Assembly (NCBI GenBank): GCA_937926105.1
Contig: CALANS010000210.1
Span: forward strand, 62,001 to 126,000
DNA length: 64,000 bases
Direction: 5' to 3'
From: an uncultured Actinomycetes bacterium
GTDB taxonomy: Bacteria; Actinomycetota; Actinomycetes; Mycobacteriales; Nakamurellaceae
The notes under the pieces were generated by a model that was given only the letters and a program-made list of their open reading frames with translations, searched no databases and was not told where the DNA came from. The position numbers and the translations under genes were made by a program. This document shows, piece after piece, positions 9,062-18,195 of the stretch. Each line of letters opens with the position of its first letter. The first letter of the stretch is position 1.

Positions 9062-10252
9062 CTACCCGACGAGCTCCTCGACCGCGGTCCGCAGCCGACG
9101 CAGGCCCTCGGCGAACCTGTCCGGCGCGGGCAGCAGCGACAGCGCCAGCGCACCTGCCGACGGCAGGTCGTAGAACCAACCCGGATGCACGTCCAGGTTC
9201 GCGTGCCGCATCAGGTGCACCGCCAGGTCCTTTGCGGGCAGGTACTGGGGCACGTCGATCAGCACGGTCCAGCCGCCCTCGCAGCGCCGCACCCGGTAGG
9301 GCCCCTCGGCGAGTTCCCGACGGGTGGTGGCCAGGTTGGTGGCGAGCCGGGTGCGGGTAGCGGTGACGGATTCGTCGGCGACAGCGAGCATCTCGGGCAG
9401 CGCGGCCGCCACCGGACCACTGACCGGCAGGAACGCGTCCGCCAGGGTGTCCAGGCCATCCCGGAGGGCGAGACATGCTTCGAAAGGCCCGTCCACCCGG
9501 ATCCAGGCCAGTTTGAGCTGCGGGGCGCACAACAGTTTGGACAGCCCCCCGAGAACGAAGGTCGGCACCCGCCGCTGACCGGCCAGGGACCAGACGGCCC
9601 CGCGCGGCGACGAGGAGGCACCATCCAGCGTGAACGGCCCGAACACCTCGTCGGCGATCAGTGCCGCCCCGCTGCGCAGGCACGCCGACTCCAGCTCGTC
9701 GACCCCGTCACCGACATAGCTACCGGTGGGATTGCCGGGGTTCACCACGATCACCGCCCGGGTCGCCGGGTCGGATGCCGCTGTCGCCAGCGACACCGGA
9801 TCGAGCAACCACCCCTGCGGGTGGACGTAGTCCAACCGGTACCCGATGGTGCGCACGCCCGCGAACCGCGCCAGCGGCTCCACCAGGGGATAGCCCGGCT
9901 CCGGCACGGCGACAGCCTGCCCCGGGTCGGCCAGCAGCGTCAGCAGCCACGAGTAGGCCTGCGACGTGGACTCCGTGAGCCAATAATCGTCGGGACCGCC
10001 GCCGAACCGTGCGGCCAACGCCTCGCGCGCCGCCCGAAGTCCCCGCGGGTGTGGCTGGTACCGGGTCGCGTCCGGTATGTGCCGGCGCATCGCGTCCAGC
10101 ACGGCGGGGTGCAGCAGTCCATGCCTGGTCGGGTTGGAGTCCGACAGGTCGAGCAGGTCCACGCCGGCAGCGACCAGTTCCGACCTGACCCGAGCGATCG
10201 CGTTGAGCCCCCGGGGGAAGGTGACCCGCTCGGCCGGCTGCACGCCGCTCAT
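9062..10252 (-). CDS. PLP-dependent aminotransferase, class I/II
   Basis: A 396-residue fold-type I aminotransferase. Visible motifs: LLDLSDSNPTRHGL near the N-terminus, VVNPGNPTGSYVG (PLP-ring-binding Asn region), LIADEVFGPF (Asp-Glu), and LGGLSKLLCAPQLKLAW with the Schiff-base Lys. Start ATG 10252 (MSGVQPAERV) is chosen although the frame runs open to 11083, because the longer part would cover the divergent deaminase gene. Substrate unknown; the family includes aspartate- and branched-chain-type enzymes. The start faces the GTG of the deaminase 90 bases away. Confidence 0.9.
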   Translation of the reverse strand: MSGVQPAERVTFPRGLNAIARVRSELVAAGVDLLDLSDSNPTRHGLLHPAVLDAMRRHIPDATRYQPHPRGLRAAREALAARFGGGPDDYWLTESTSQAYSWLLTLLADPGQAVAVPEPGYPLVEPLARFAGVRTIGYRLDYVHPQGWLLDPVSLATAASDPATRAVIVVNPGNPTGSYVGDGVDELESACLRSGAALIADEVFGPFTLDGASSSPRGAVWSLAGQRRVPTFVLGGLSKLLCAPQLKLAWIRVDGPFEACLALRDGLDTLADAFLPVSGPVAAALPEMLAVADESVTATRTRLATNLATTRRELAEGPYRVRRCEGGWTVLIDVPQYLPAKDLAVHLMRHANLDVHPGWFYDLPSAGALALSLLPAPDRFAEGLRRLRTAVEELVG

Positions 10253-10342
10253 CGTAGGACCCCGCGCCGCTGGCCGACCGGTCCCGCCGCCGCAGACCGT
10301 CGGTGACGGCGCACGGCCCCCGGCTCCGTAGCATCGGCGTGC

Positions 10343-11545
10343 GTGAGCACCTTGATCCTGACCAACGTGCGGCCGTGGGGCGGCGATCCCGTCGACCTTG
10401 TTATCGACGGTGACGTGATCGCCGACAGCGCCCCCGCCGGAGCCAGGCCGGCCGGCAGTGGCCCGGACGTCCCGCGGTCTATCGACGGTGCCGGGTTGCT
10501 GGCCCTGCCCGGGTTCGTCAACGCGCACGCCCACCTGGACAAGAGCTGGTGGGGCCTGCCCTGGGTGCCGTACCGGGGAGAGCCCACCGGCGAGGGGCGC
10601 ATTGCGCACGAGCGTGCCGAGCGGGACGCCCTGGGCATTCCGAGCCTGAGCAGCACCATTGCGGTGCTGCGAGAGTTTCTCCGGCACGGGACCACCGCGG
10701 TGCGCAGTCACGTGGACGTCGATCTCGGCGTCGGGCTGCGCGGCATCGACACGGTGCGGCGGGCCGTCGCCGCGTTGGACGGCGCGATCCAGGTCGAGAT
10801 CGTGGCGTTCCCGCAGGACGGTGTGGTCCGCCGGCCGGGGGTGCTGCGGCTGCTGGACGAGGCGGCCGCCGCCGGAGCGAGGTTGATCGGGGGTATCGAC
10901 CCCGCCGGTATCGATCGAGACCCGGTCGGGCAGTTGGACGGAATCTTCGACATCGCCGAACGTCGCGGCGTCGGCCTGGACATCCATGTGCACGACGGCG
11001 GCGAGTTGGGTGCGTTCCAGTACGAGCTGATCATCGAGCGCACGCTGGCCACGGGACTGCAAGGAGCGGTGACGATCTCGCACGGGTTCGCCCTCGGCCA
11101 GGTCTCGCCCGCCCGGCAGGCCCAGCTACTGGACCGACTCGGCGAGGCGGGCATCGGGTGGGCGACCGTCGCCCCACCCGGTACCGCCGCGCTGCCGTGG
11201 CGCGGCATGCGCGAACGGGCCATCCCCATCGGGCTGGGCACCGACGGCGTCCGCGACCTGTGGTCCCCGTACGGCGACGGTGACATGCTGCGCATCGCAC
11301 TGGGTTTCGCGCGTCTGCACGGCCTGCGCACCGACGCCGACCTGACCGAAGCGGTGCGCCTGGCCGGCTGCCACGCGGGCGGATTCGTGCACCGTGAACG
11401 GCATGATCTGGTGCCGGGCGCCCGCGCCGACATCGTCCTGCTGGACGCGGAGAACGTGCCCGACGCGCTGGTCCGGGTCCCGGACCGAGAAATCGTCATC
11501 GCCGGCGGCCGGCTGGTGGTCGCCGACGGCGACCTGGTGATCTGA
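10343..11545 (+). CDS. Cytosine-deaminase-like amidohydrolase
   Basis: A 400-residue metal-dependent deaminase of the CodA branch of the amidohydrolase superfamily. Motifs: ALPGFVNAHAHLDKSWWG (His-x-His metal ligands), LDIHVHDGGELG, VTISHGFALG, and IGLGTDGVRDLWSPYGDGDM (metal Asp). GTG 10343 is the start. It is probably cytosolic and may act on a pyrimidine or another N-heterocycle. It is divergent from an aminotransferase and is the first of five amidohydrolase-superfamily genes in this window. Confidence 0.88.
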   Translation: MSTLILTNVRPWGGDPVDLVIDGDVIADSAPAGARPAGSGPDVPRSIDGAGLLALPGFVNAHAHLDKSWWGLPWVPYRGEPTGEGRIAHERAERDALGIPSLSSTIAVLREFLRHGTTAVRSHVDVDLGVGLRGIDTVRRAVAALDGAIQVEIVAFPQDGVVRRPGVLRLLDEAAAAGARLIGGIDPAGIDRDPVGQLDGIFDIAERRGVGLDIHVHDGGELGAFQYELIIERTLATGLQGAVTISHGFALGQVSPARQAQLLDRLGEAGIGWATVAPPGTAALPWRGMRERAIPIGLGTDGVRDLWSPYGDGDMLRIALGFARLHGLRTDADLTEAVRLAGCHAGGFVHRERHDLVPGARADIVLLDAENVPDALVRVPDREIVIAGGRLVVADGDLVI

Positions 11546-11645
11546 CCGGACCCGTGACACCGGGCGAACGCGGCGGCCGGAGTGCACCTAGGGCCACCGG
11601 GACCGCGCCGGCCTCCCCCGCCGCCGTCCGTGATAGGCAATCCAC

Positions 11646-12632
11646 ATGGACAGCACGATGAAATACGTCACCCTCGGACGCACCGGCGTGCAGGTCTCCC
11701 GGCTCTGCTTCGGCACCATGACCTTCGGCAGCGAGGCCGACGAACACACCTCGGGCGAGCTGTTCGCGCAGGCCAGGGACGCCGGCATCAACTTCTTCGA
11801 CACCGCCGACATGTACTCCGACGGTGATTCCGAACGCATCCTCGGCCGCCTGATCGCGCCCCATCGCGACGAACTCGTCATCACCTCCAAGGCCTTCTTC
11901 CCGACCGGGCCGGACGTCAACGATCAGGGCTCGTCCCGCCGGCACCTGATGCGGGCGGTCGAGGCGAGCCTGACCAGGCTGGGCACCGACCGGCTGGACG
12001 TGTATTTCATCCACAACCTCGACCCGCGCACGCCCATGGAGCAGACCCTGCGTGCCCTGGACGACCTGCAGCGGCAGGGAAAGATCCTCTATCCCGCGGT
12101 CAGTAACTGGGCGGCCTGGCAGATCGCCACCGCGCTGGGTGTCTCGGCGCGCGAGCACCTGGCCCGGTTCGAGGTGGTGCAGCCGATGTACAGCCTGGTC
12201 CGCCGCCAGGTCGAGGTGGAGATCCTGCCGCTGGCGGCCGCGGAGGGCCTGGGCGTCGTCACCTACAGCCCGCTGGGCGGTGGGCTGCTGACTGGCAAGT
12301 ACGGATCGAACACCCGGCCGACCACCGGACGCCTGGTGCAAAACGAACGCTATGCCGCCCGGTACCGGCTGTCCTCGGACTACCACACCGCCGAGCAATT
12401 CACCGCGCTGGCAACGGATCTGGGCGTCGCACCCGCGTCGCTGGCAGTCGCCTGGGTGATGGCGAACCCGGCGGTGACGGCACCGATCATCGGGGCGCGG
12501 AACCGGGAGCAGCTGGCGGGTTCGCTGGGCGCCCTGGCGGTGACGATGACCGCGGAGCTGTACACGCGGATCGCGGCGCTGTCGGCGACGCCGCCGCCCG
12601 CCACCGACCGCACCGAAACCCAGCAGGCCTGA
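11646..12632 (+). CDS. Aldo/keto reductase
   Basis: A 328-residue NADPH-dependent oxidoreductase. The TIM-barrel signatures are present: SRLCFGTMTFG, NFFDTADMYSDGDSERILG (catalytic Asp and Tyr), VITSKAF (Lys), and YFIHNLDPRTPMEQTL (His). The cofactor end has PIIGARNREQL. A second ATG at 11658 is an alternative start, giving MKYVTLGRTG as in many homologues. It stands alone, 100 bases after the deaminase gene and 37 before the HAD gene. Substrate unknown. Confidence 0.93.
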   Translation: MDSTMKYVTLGRTGVQVSRLCFGTMTFGSEADEHTSGELFAQARDAGINFFDTADMYSDGDSERILGRLIAPHRDELVITSKAFFPTGPDVNDQGSSRRHLMRAVEASLTRLGTDRLDVYFIHNLDPRTPMEQTLRALDDLQRQGKILYPAVSNWAAWQIATALGVSAREHLARFEVVQPMYSLVRRQVEVEILPLAAAEGLGVVTYSPLGGGLLTGKYGSNTRPTTGRLVQNERYAARYRLSSDYHTAEQFTALATDLGVAPASLAVAWVMANPAVTAPIIGARNREQLAGSLGALAVTMTAELYTRIAALSATPPPATDRTETQQA

Positions 12633-12669
12633 CCGGGCAGGTCGGCGCGGCGGGTACCGTGAGCCGGCG

Positions 12670-13305
12670 ATGCGACACATCATCTGGGACTGGAACGGCA
12701 CGCTGTTCAACGACATCGATGCCGTCGTCGACGCCACCAACGCAAACTTCGCTGGCTACGCGCTGCCCACCCTGACCGCCGAAACCATGCGTGCCGCGTT
12801 TACCCGGCCGGTATGGGTGTACTACGAGAACCTGCTGGGCCGGCCTCTTGCCGACCACGAATGGGAGCGACTGGACAGCGGCTTCCACCAGCACTATCAC
12901 CACATGATGAGGTACTGCGGGCTGGCCGCCGACGCCCGCGCCGCCTTGCGGGCCTGGCAGAGCACCGGTGGATCGCAGTCGTTGTTATCCATGTGGCAGC
13001 ACGATCGCCTGGTGCCGGCGGTGCGCGACTATTTCCACATCGAGCCCTACTTCGCGCGGGTGGACGGGGTGCGGGGAGCCGGCGGCGGCTCCAAGGTCCG
13101 CTACATGATCGCGCACCTGGCAGCGATGCGGATGGACCCGGCGGAGGTCCTGGTGGTCGGCGACAGCGTGGACGATGCGCTGGCCGCCCGGGAGGTCGGC
13201 GCCCGCGCCGTCGCCTACACCGGGGGCACCACCAGCCGCGCGGCGCTGGCCGCGCTGGGGATTCCGGTGGTCGACGCGCTGGTCGAGGCGCTGCGGTACG
13301 CCTGA
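12670..13305 (+). CDS. HAD-family hydrolase
   Basis: A 211-residue phosphatase-like protein. HAD motif I is WDWNGTLFNDIDA (Asp nucleophile; Asn stands where Asp is usual), motif II is LLSMWQHD, the motif III Lys is likely SKVRYMI, and motif IV is VLVVGDSVDDALAA. A helical cap (about residues 20-85) fits the phosphoglycolate-phosphatase-like subgroup. A sugar phosphate or nucleotide may be the substrate; nothing in the neighbourhood settles it. Confidence 0.88.
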   Translation: MRHIIWDWNGTLFNDIDAVVDATNANFAGYALPTLTAETMRAAFTRPVWVYYENLLGRPLADHEWERLDSGFHQHYHHMMRYCGLAADARAALRAWQSTGGSQSLLSMWQHDRLVPAVRDYFHIEPYFARVDGVRGAGGGSKVRYMIAHLAAMRMDPAEVLVVGDSVDDALAAREVGARAVAYTGGTTSRAALAALGIPVVDALVEALRYA

Positions 13306-13319
13306 GCGGGCCGGATCCA

Positions 13320-13408
13320 GTCTGAAAACCCGCCGCCAGATTCGGGATCGCGGAGCATTTGCGCAGGTCGTCGTGATCGTGCTGCGATCTGGGGGCAGAA
13401 TTTCAGAC
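13320..13408. repeat. Long imperfect inverted repeat before the YcaQ-like gene
   Basis: GTCTGAAA (13320-13327) and TTTCAGAC (13401-13408) are perfect complements. Inside them GCCGCCAGAT and ATCTGGGGGC also pair with one mismatch, so the 89 bases can fold into one long interrupted stem. It fills most of the gap between the HAD stop and the ATG at 13451. It could be a terminator for the HAD gene or a leader structure for the next gene. Confidence 0.45.
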
Positions 13409-13450
13409 GCCGACCGAACCGCGCTACCGTCTGCGCTACCGTCTGGGCTC

Positions 13451-14548
13451 ATGCACCGGTTGTCCCGTACCGAGGCCCGCCGCATCGCGGTGCGCGCGCA
13501 GTTGCTCGCGAACCCTCGGCCGGTCGAGCTGCTGGACGTGGTGCGTCGACTGACCCTGCTGCATCTGGACGGCACGGCCGCCGTGGCACCCAGCGCAGAA
13601 CTGATCGCCTGGTCCCGACTCGGTGCGCGATTCGCCCGTGCCGACCTGGATGCCGCGCTCGCCGCCGGCGACCTCATCGAGTTCCGCGGCGTGCTTCGCC
13701 CCGCGGAGGACATGGTGCTGTACCGGGCCGAGATGGCCGACTGGCCGGGCGAACGCGCTCCGGAGTGGAGCCACGACCTGGCCGAGTGGCTGGCCGCCAA
13801 CGACGACTGCCGGTGCGACATTCTGGCCAGGCTGGCCGACTCGGGGCCGCTGACCTCCCGGGAGATCCCGGACACCTGCCTGGTGCCGTGGCGATCCTCC
13901 GGCTGGAACTCGGGCCGGAATGTGCCCCGCATGCTGGAGTTGATGGCGCAGCGCGGTGAGGTCGCGGTCGCCAGCCGCTCCGGGCACGAGCGGTCATGGG
14001 ACTTGGCCGAACGCATCTACCCGGACGACCCGGTAGTGCCGCTCGACGACGCGCTGCGGATCCGCGCCGAGCGCCGGCTGCGGGCGCTGGGCGTCGCCCG
14101 CGCCCGGGCCACCGCGACGCCGGGCGAGCCGAACGACGTGGGCGAGGTCGGCGAGGCCGCCGAGATCGACGGCGTGTCCGGCACCTGGCGGGTGGACCCG
14201 AGCTACCTGGACGGCAGCCGGTTCGCCGGTCGAGCGGCGATCCTGTCGCCGTTCGATCGGTTGGTCTACGACCGGGCCCGAATGGTCGACCTGTTCGACT
14301 TCGACTACCAGCTGGAGATGTACAAGCCGGTGGGGAAGCGCCGCTGGGGCTATTTCGCGCTGCCGATCCTGTACGGCGATGCCCTGGTGGGCAAGGTGGA
14401 CGCTGCCGCCGACCGGAAGGCGAGAGTGCTGGCGGTGATGGCGATCCACCAGGATGAGTCGTTCACGCGCGCCGCGCATCGGGCCGTGCAGGTCGAACTG
14501 GCCGACCTGGCCCGCTGTCTCGGGCTGACGCTGCGGCTGCCGGCCTGA
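13451..14548 (+). CDS. Winged-helix DNA glycosylase-like protein (YcaQ/AlkX family)
   Basis: A 365-residue protein of the HTH_42 family, which includes the interstrand-crosslink glycosylase YcaQ. N-terminal LSRTEARRIAVRAQ is the usual opening. The C-terminal half has the family block MYKPVGKRRWGYFALPIL, then GDALVGKVDAAADRKA. Start ATG 13451 is chosen over the longer open frame from 13175, which overlaps the HAD gene and lacks family similarity. DNA repair is inferred from the family; many members are uncharacterised. Confidence 0.85.
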   Translation: MHRLSRTEARRIAVRAQLLANPRPVELLDVVRRLTLLHLDGTAAVAPSAELIAWSRLGARFARADLDAALAAGDLIEFRGVLRPAEDMVLYRAEMADWPGERAPEWSHDLAEWLAANDDCRCDILARLADSGPLTSREIPDTCLVPWRSSGWNSGRNVPRMLELMAQRGEVAVASRSGHERSWDLAERIYPDDPVVPLDDALRIRAERRLRALGVARARATATPGEPNDVGEVGEAAEIDGVSGTWRVDPSYLDGSRFAGRAAILSPFDRLVYDRARMVDLFDFDYQLEMYKPVGKRRWGYFALPILYGDALVGKVDAAADRKARVLAVMAIHQDESFTRAAHRAVQVELADLARCLGLTLRLPA

Positions 14549-14558
14549 CGCGCCGCGG

Positions 14559-15050
14559 TCAGTGTTTGCGCACGACCCGCTCGGGCTCGCCGGTCCGCCA
14601 GATGGTGATGTCCAGATGGTCGCCGGCAACCTCGACACAGGATGCGCCGGTGATGTCCGCGGCGAAGAAGTCGTCGAAGGTCTCGCCCCGCAGGTCCAGC
14701 CCGATCTCGGCGAACACCTCCTCGGCGAATGCTCGGTGCAGGGCCGGATCGGGCAGGTGCCGCACCGTGCCGAAGAGCTTCGCATCGCCGTCGGCGACGT
14801 GGCTATCCACGGTGGCGGTGTGCAGGCAGAACCGGGGGTCGCGCCGCAGATCGGCGAACTTGGTGGTGCCGGGCATGCCGACCAGCAGCAGTTCGCCGGC
14901 GAAGATTCGCGGCTCCAGTGGGCTGATCCGCGGGTAGCCGTCGGATCGGGTGGTGGCGAGCAGGCACAGCTTGCCGGTGGCGGAGTGCCGGCGGGTGAAG
15001 ATCTCGGCGATGTGCGGTGCGGCGGTGACGAAGTCCGTCCAGGTGGTCAT
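14559..15050 (-). CDS. Pyridoxamine-phosphate-oxidase-fold flavin/F420 protein
   Basis: A 163-residue split-barrel protein. The N-terminal LCLLATTRSDGYPRISPLEP strand pair is characteristic of the family, followed by LLLVGMPGTTKFADLRRDP and FCLHTATVD. No signal or membrane segment. Start ATG 15050 (MTTWTDF) is preferred to the upstream GTG-like start because the extra residues look non-homologous. It converges with the YcaQ-like gene (10 bases apart). Likely binds FMN or F420; reaction unknown. Confidence 0.84.
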   Translation of the reverse strand: MTTWTDFVTAAPHIAEIFTRRHSATGKLCLLATTRSDGYPRISPLEPRIFAGELLLVGMPGTTKFADLRRDPRFCLHTATVDSHVADGDAKLFGTVRHLPDPALHRAFAEEVFAEIGLDLRGETFDDFFAADITGASCVEVAGDHLDITIWRTGEPERVVRKH

Positions 15051-15128
15051 GCGGGGAGTTCTACCAGCACCGGCCGACACCCGACCGCTCGTCACCGCCG
15101 TTGCCTCGCGCCGACATCGGCGCGGGCG

Positions 15129-15758
15129 TCAGGGGTCCCCGGCAGCCGTCGCTCGGGAGTTCGCGGCCAGGTACCGCTCGATGCGCCGGTCCGGGATCAG
15201 CCACATCACCGCCACCGCCACGTAGCAGGCCATCGACAACCAGAACGCCGGCCGCCAAGACGGGACCGCCAGCAGCGCGATCAGGATCGCCGCGAGGTAG
15301 AGCACCGGCGATAGTTTGCCCTTCAGGTCACGGCCCACCGCCTCCCGCAGCGCGGACCGGCCACCCTGGCCGCGAATGATCACCTGCTGGAGCAGGTAGT
15401 ACGCGACAGCGGCGGCGCCGAGGTCGATGCCATAGACGATCAGCGGCACCTGCGCGAAGTGGGTGGTGTCCATCCACGCCGTGGACAGCGGCAGCAGCGA
15501 GAGCCAGAACAGCAGGTGCAGGTTCGCCCACAGCACACCGCCGGTGATGCGCTCGGTGATCTGGAACATGTGGTGGTGATTGTTCCAATAGATGCCCACG
15601 TACACGAAGCTGAGCAGGTACGTCAGCAGCCCGGTGCCGGTGTCGCTGATCAGGTGGGACAGGTCGGGCTGGTCGGGGATCTTCAGCTCCAACACCATGA
15701 TCGTGATGATCACGGCGAGCACGCCATCGCTGAATGCTTCGAGTCTGCTGGAGGGCAT
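15129..15758 (-). CDS. TMEM175-family membrane protein (putative K+ channel)
   Basis: A 209-residue protein with about six hydrophobic helices. TM1 carries the family motif FSDGVLAVIITIMVLEL, where FSD marks the TMEM175/DUF1211 pore helix. Bacterial members form potassium-permeable channels. ATG 15758 is chosen because AAGGA lies 7 bases upstream, rather than the open frame from 15890. It diverges from the WYL regulator with a 98-base shared promoter gap. Confidence 0.88.
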   Translation of the reverse strand: MPSSRLEAFSDGVLAVIITIMVLELKIPDQPDLSHLISDTGTGLLTYLLSFVYVGIYWNNHHHMFQITERITGGVLWANLHLLFWLSLLPLSTAWMDTTHFAQVPLIVYGIDLGAAAVAYYLLQQVIIRGQGGRSALREAVGRDLKGKLSPVLYLAAILIALLAVPSWRPAFWLSMACYVAVAVMWLIPDRRIERYLAANSRATAAGDP

Positions 15759-15856
15759 GGGGCGATCCTTGCAGCGGGTGCCGGATGACCCCGTGCGACG
15801 CGCGGCCGGATCGATAGGCTTGTTCCGGACGTTCGACTGCCGGATGGGGGTGGGGT

Positions 15857-16891
15857 GTGGTCGTGGAATCCGACACCAGCCCGGCCGCACGGGCGTTGCT
15901 GACCCTGGAGCTGTTGCAGAACCGGCCGGGGATCGGCGCGGCGGCGATCGGCGACCGGCTTGGGGTGTCGGAACGGGCCGCCCGCCGGTACATCGCCATC
16001 CTGCGGGAGGCGGACATCCCGATCGAGTCGACTCGGGGCCGGTACGGCGGTTACCGGGTGGGCCGCGGCCTGCGTCTCGCGCCGTTGATGTTCACCGATG
16101 CGCAGGCGCTGGGGCTGGTGATGGCCGTGCTGGACGGGCACCACCGGGTTTCCGATGCCGACGACCCGGTGGGCGGGGCGTTCGACAAGATCGTGCGCGC
16201 CATGCCGGAACCCCTGGCGGCGCAGGTGCAGGCGATCCGGCATGCCGCGGCGCCTGCCCCGGACCTGGCCGCCGCCCGACCCGACCCGGGCACCACCGTC
16301 GAGCTGGTGCGCGCCTGCTCGCAGCACCGCCGGGTGCTGCTGGCCTACCGGACCGAGGCGGGGTCGCAGTGGCAGGTGCGTGCCGACCCGCTGGCCGTGG
16401 TGGTGCGGCACGGCCGCTGGTACCTGCTGTGCTTCTCGCACCGGGCCGGGGAGCGCCGCGCCTTCCGGGTGGACCGGGTGCAGTCGGTGCACGTGCTCGA
16501 CGAGATCTTCGAGCCGGTCGCGGATCTCGATCCGGTGGCGGCGTTGGAGCAGCAGCTCGCGGTGGGCTGGGAGTACCGGGCGGAGGTGGTCGTCCAGGCG
16601 CCGGCCGAGGCGGTGACGAGGTGTTTGCCGACCACTCTGGGCCGGGTCGAGCCCATCGACGACGTCAGCTGCCGGCTGGTCGGCAGCACCAGCAACCCGT
16701 GGTGGTATGCCGAGCAACTCGCCCGGATCCCGGCCCCGTTCCACATCGTGCAGTGCGCCGAGCTGCGTGCCGCCGCCCAGGCGATCGGCCGGCGGATGCT
16801 GGCCGCCGCGAGCGACGCGTCCCGCTCGCCGTCAGCCGATCACCCGGCCGGCGTCGGTGACGACGATGCAGCGGTAGCCGTCCGGCAGTGA
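15857..16891 (+). CDS. WYL-domain transcriptional regulator (YafY/DeoR type)
   Basis: A 344-residue regulator. The N-terminal HTH (about residues 10-65) reads LLQNRPGIGAAAIGDRLGVSERAARRYIAILREA, then GRYGGYRVGRG. The WYL ligand domain lies at about 150-230 with WQVRADPLAVVVRHGRWYLL, RAFRVDRV and a C-terminal WCX-like extension. Start is GTG 15857. Its 3' end overlaps the convergent apbE gene by 60 bases. The target is unknown; divergence from the TMEM175 gene makes that a candidate. Confidence 0.9.
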   Translation: MVVESDTSPAARALLTLELLQNRPGIGAAAIGDRLGVSERAARRYIAILREADIPIESTRGRYGGYRVGRGLRLAPLMFTDAQALGLVMAVLDGHHRVSDADDPVGGAFDKIVRAMPEPLAAQVQAIRHAAAPAPDLAAARPDPGTTVELVRACSQHRRVLLAYRTEAGSQWQVRADPLAVVVRHGRWYLLCFSHRAGERRAFRVDRVQSVHVLDEIFEPVADLDPVAALEQQLAVGWEYRAEVVVQAPAEAVTRCLPTTLGRVEPIDDVSCRLVGSTSNPWWYAEQLARIPAPFHIVQCAELRAAAQAIGRRMLAAASDASRSPSADHPAGVGDDDAAVAVRQ

Positions 16892-17587
16892 CCAGGCCCC
16901 GCGCGCCGGCGCGCCGTCGACCATGATCGCGGTGGCGAACACGTCCGCCCACACCAGATCCGGGCCGGTGACGGTGGCCTGCCACACCCCGGTGGACGGC
17001 AGGCGCGACGCGGGATCGACGATGTGCCGCCCGCGGTGCGCGACGCCGGAGGTGGCCACGGCCCCGTCGGCGATCTCCAGCACGCGCAGCAACCCGGCCG
17101 GGTCGGCCGGGTGCTCGATCCCGACCCGCCACGGCAGCCCGGTCGCGGGCGAGGCGAGCAGCACGTCGCCGCCGGCGTTCAGATACCAGTCGGTGCCCGG
17201 CAGGTCGATCAGCCTGGCCGCTCGCGCCGCCGCCCAGCCCTTGACGATCCCGGACGGATCCAGCCGGCCGGCATAGCGGACGTCGAAGGCGCCGGCGGTG
17301 GCCCGTCGGGCCCGTTCGGCCAGGATCAGCACCTCGGCAACAGCCGGATCGGCGTCGTCGATCGTCAGCTCACCCCGTTCGATCCGGTTGATGTCGCTGC
17401 CCTGCCGGTCACCGCTGAAGATCCGGTCGGCGGCGCGCAGTGATGCCCAGACCGCTTGCACGACAGCAGGTTCAGCGGGATGGGGGGCGCCGCGCAGATG
17501 CAACGAAAAGGGCAGACCCATGATCATCTCGACGTGGGCACGACGGGGTGCTGCCTGCTCGGGGGCGCGTCCCGGATGAGTCGTCAC
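16832..17587 (-). CDS. apbE: FAD:protein FMN transferase (ApbE)
   Basis: A 251-residue flavin transferase that attaches FMN covalently to Thr/Ser of target proteins. Motifs: IFSGDRQGSDINRIERGE, RLDPSGIVKGWAAARAARL, YLNAGGDVL, and ATSGVAHRGRHIVDP (the metal/FAD site). No obvious signal peptide is seen. It is the last gene of a three-gene minus-strand set: ferric-reductase-type flavoprotein, FMN-bind protein (11 bases upstream), apbE. The natural substrate is therefore most likely the FMN-bind protein encoded next to it. Confidence 0.93.
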   Translation of the reverse strand: MTTHPGRAPEQAAPRRAHVEMIMGLPFSLHLRGAPHPAEPAVVQAVWASLRAADRIFSGDRQGSDINRIERGELTIDDADPAVAEVLILAERARRATAGAFDVRYAGRLDPSGIVKGWAAARAARLIDLPGTDWYLNAGGDVLLASPATGLPWRVGIEHPADPAGLLRVLEIADGAVATSGVAHRGRHIVDPASRLPSTGVWQATVTGPDLVWADVFATAIMVDGAPARGAWSLPDGYRCIVVTDAGRVIG

Positions 17588-17597
17588 CGCCTTGCCC

Positions 17598-18134
17598 TCA
17601 CGCCGAGAAGTGCGCGACGTCCAGCGCCGACTGGAGTGACGCCAGGTAGCCCTCGGTGGTGTAGGTCGCCCCGCTGATCACGTCGACCTGCGCGCTCTGT
17701 GCGGAGAGCACCTCGGCGCGCAACTGCGGCAGGGCGAACGCATTGATCTCCTGGTCGCGGCGCTCCGCGGTGGGGTATTGGATCGCCGTCACGTCGGTGA
17801 TAGCCCCACCGGAGATCGTGACCCGCACCTGCACCGCGCCGTAGCGGGTCATCTCGGTGGAGCCATCCACCACGGTGTCCGCGGCCGTGCTGGTCGTCGG
17901 TGCCGGGTCCGACCCGGATGAGCCCGATCCGGAGCCGGACCCGGTGGCACCGGATCCCATGGCCGGATCAGGCCCCTGACCGCTGGTCGCTGTGGCCGCC
18001 GCGCCGGCTCCGGACAGCACGGTCGCCCGCTGGGCGGGCTGGGCGGCCACGCCGCCACCCAGGCTGGTCCGGTAGGACAGCAGCAACACCAGAACGGCCA
18101 GGGTGCTCAGCACCGCGAGCGTGATGCGTCGCAT
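17598..18134 (-). CDS. Exported FMN-binding-domain protein
   Basis: A 178-residue protein. An N-terminal signal/anchor helix (ITLAVLSTLAVLVLLLSY) is followed by a Gly/Ser-rich linker (about residues 30-85). The FMN-bind domain ends in VDVISGATYTTEGY, which fits the flavinylation consensus Asp-x(2-3)-Ser-Gly-Ala-Thr-x-Thr; the last Thr would carry FMN. It would sit outside the membrane as an electron carrier. The apbE gene follows at once and a ferric-reductase-like gene precedes it. Confidence 0.9.
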   Translation of the reverse strand: MRRITLAVLSTLAVLVLLLSYRTSLGGGVAAQPAQRATVLSGAGAAATATSGQGPDPAMGSGATGSGSGSGSSGSDPAPTTSTAADTVVDGSTEMTRYGAVQVRVTISGGAITDVTAIQYPTAERRDQEINAFALPQLRAEVLSAQSAQVDVISGATYTTEGYLASLQSALDVAHFSA

Positions 18135-18195
18135 GCCGACCTCCTCGGGGTGCTGTGGACGGCCGGCGCGGTGCGCGCAAGCCGCCGATCGTGGG

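Noticed and set aside
10253..11083. N-terminal extension of the aminotransferase to 673 codons
   Set aside because: The extra part overlaps the cytosine-deaminase-like gene and does not resemble aminotransferases; ATG 10252 gives the family length.
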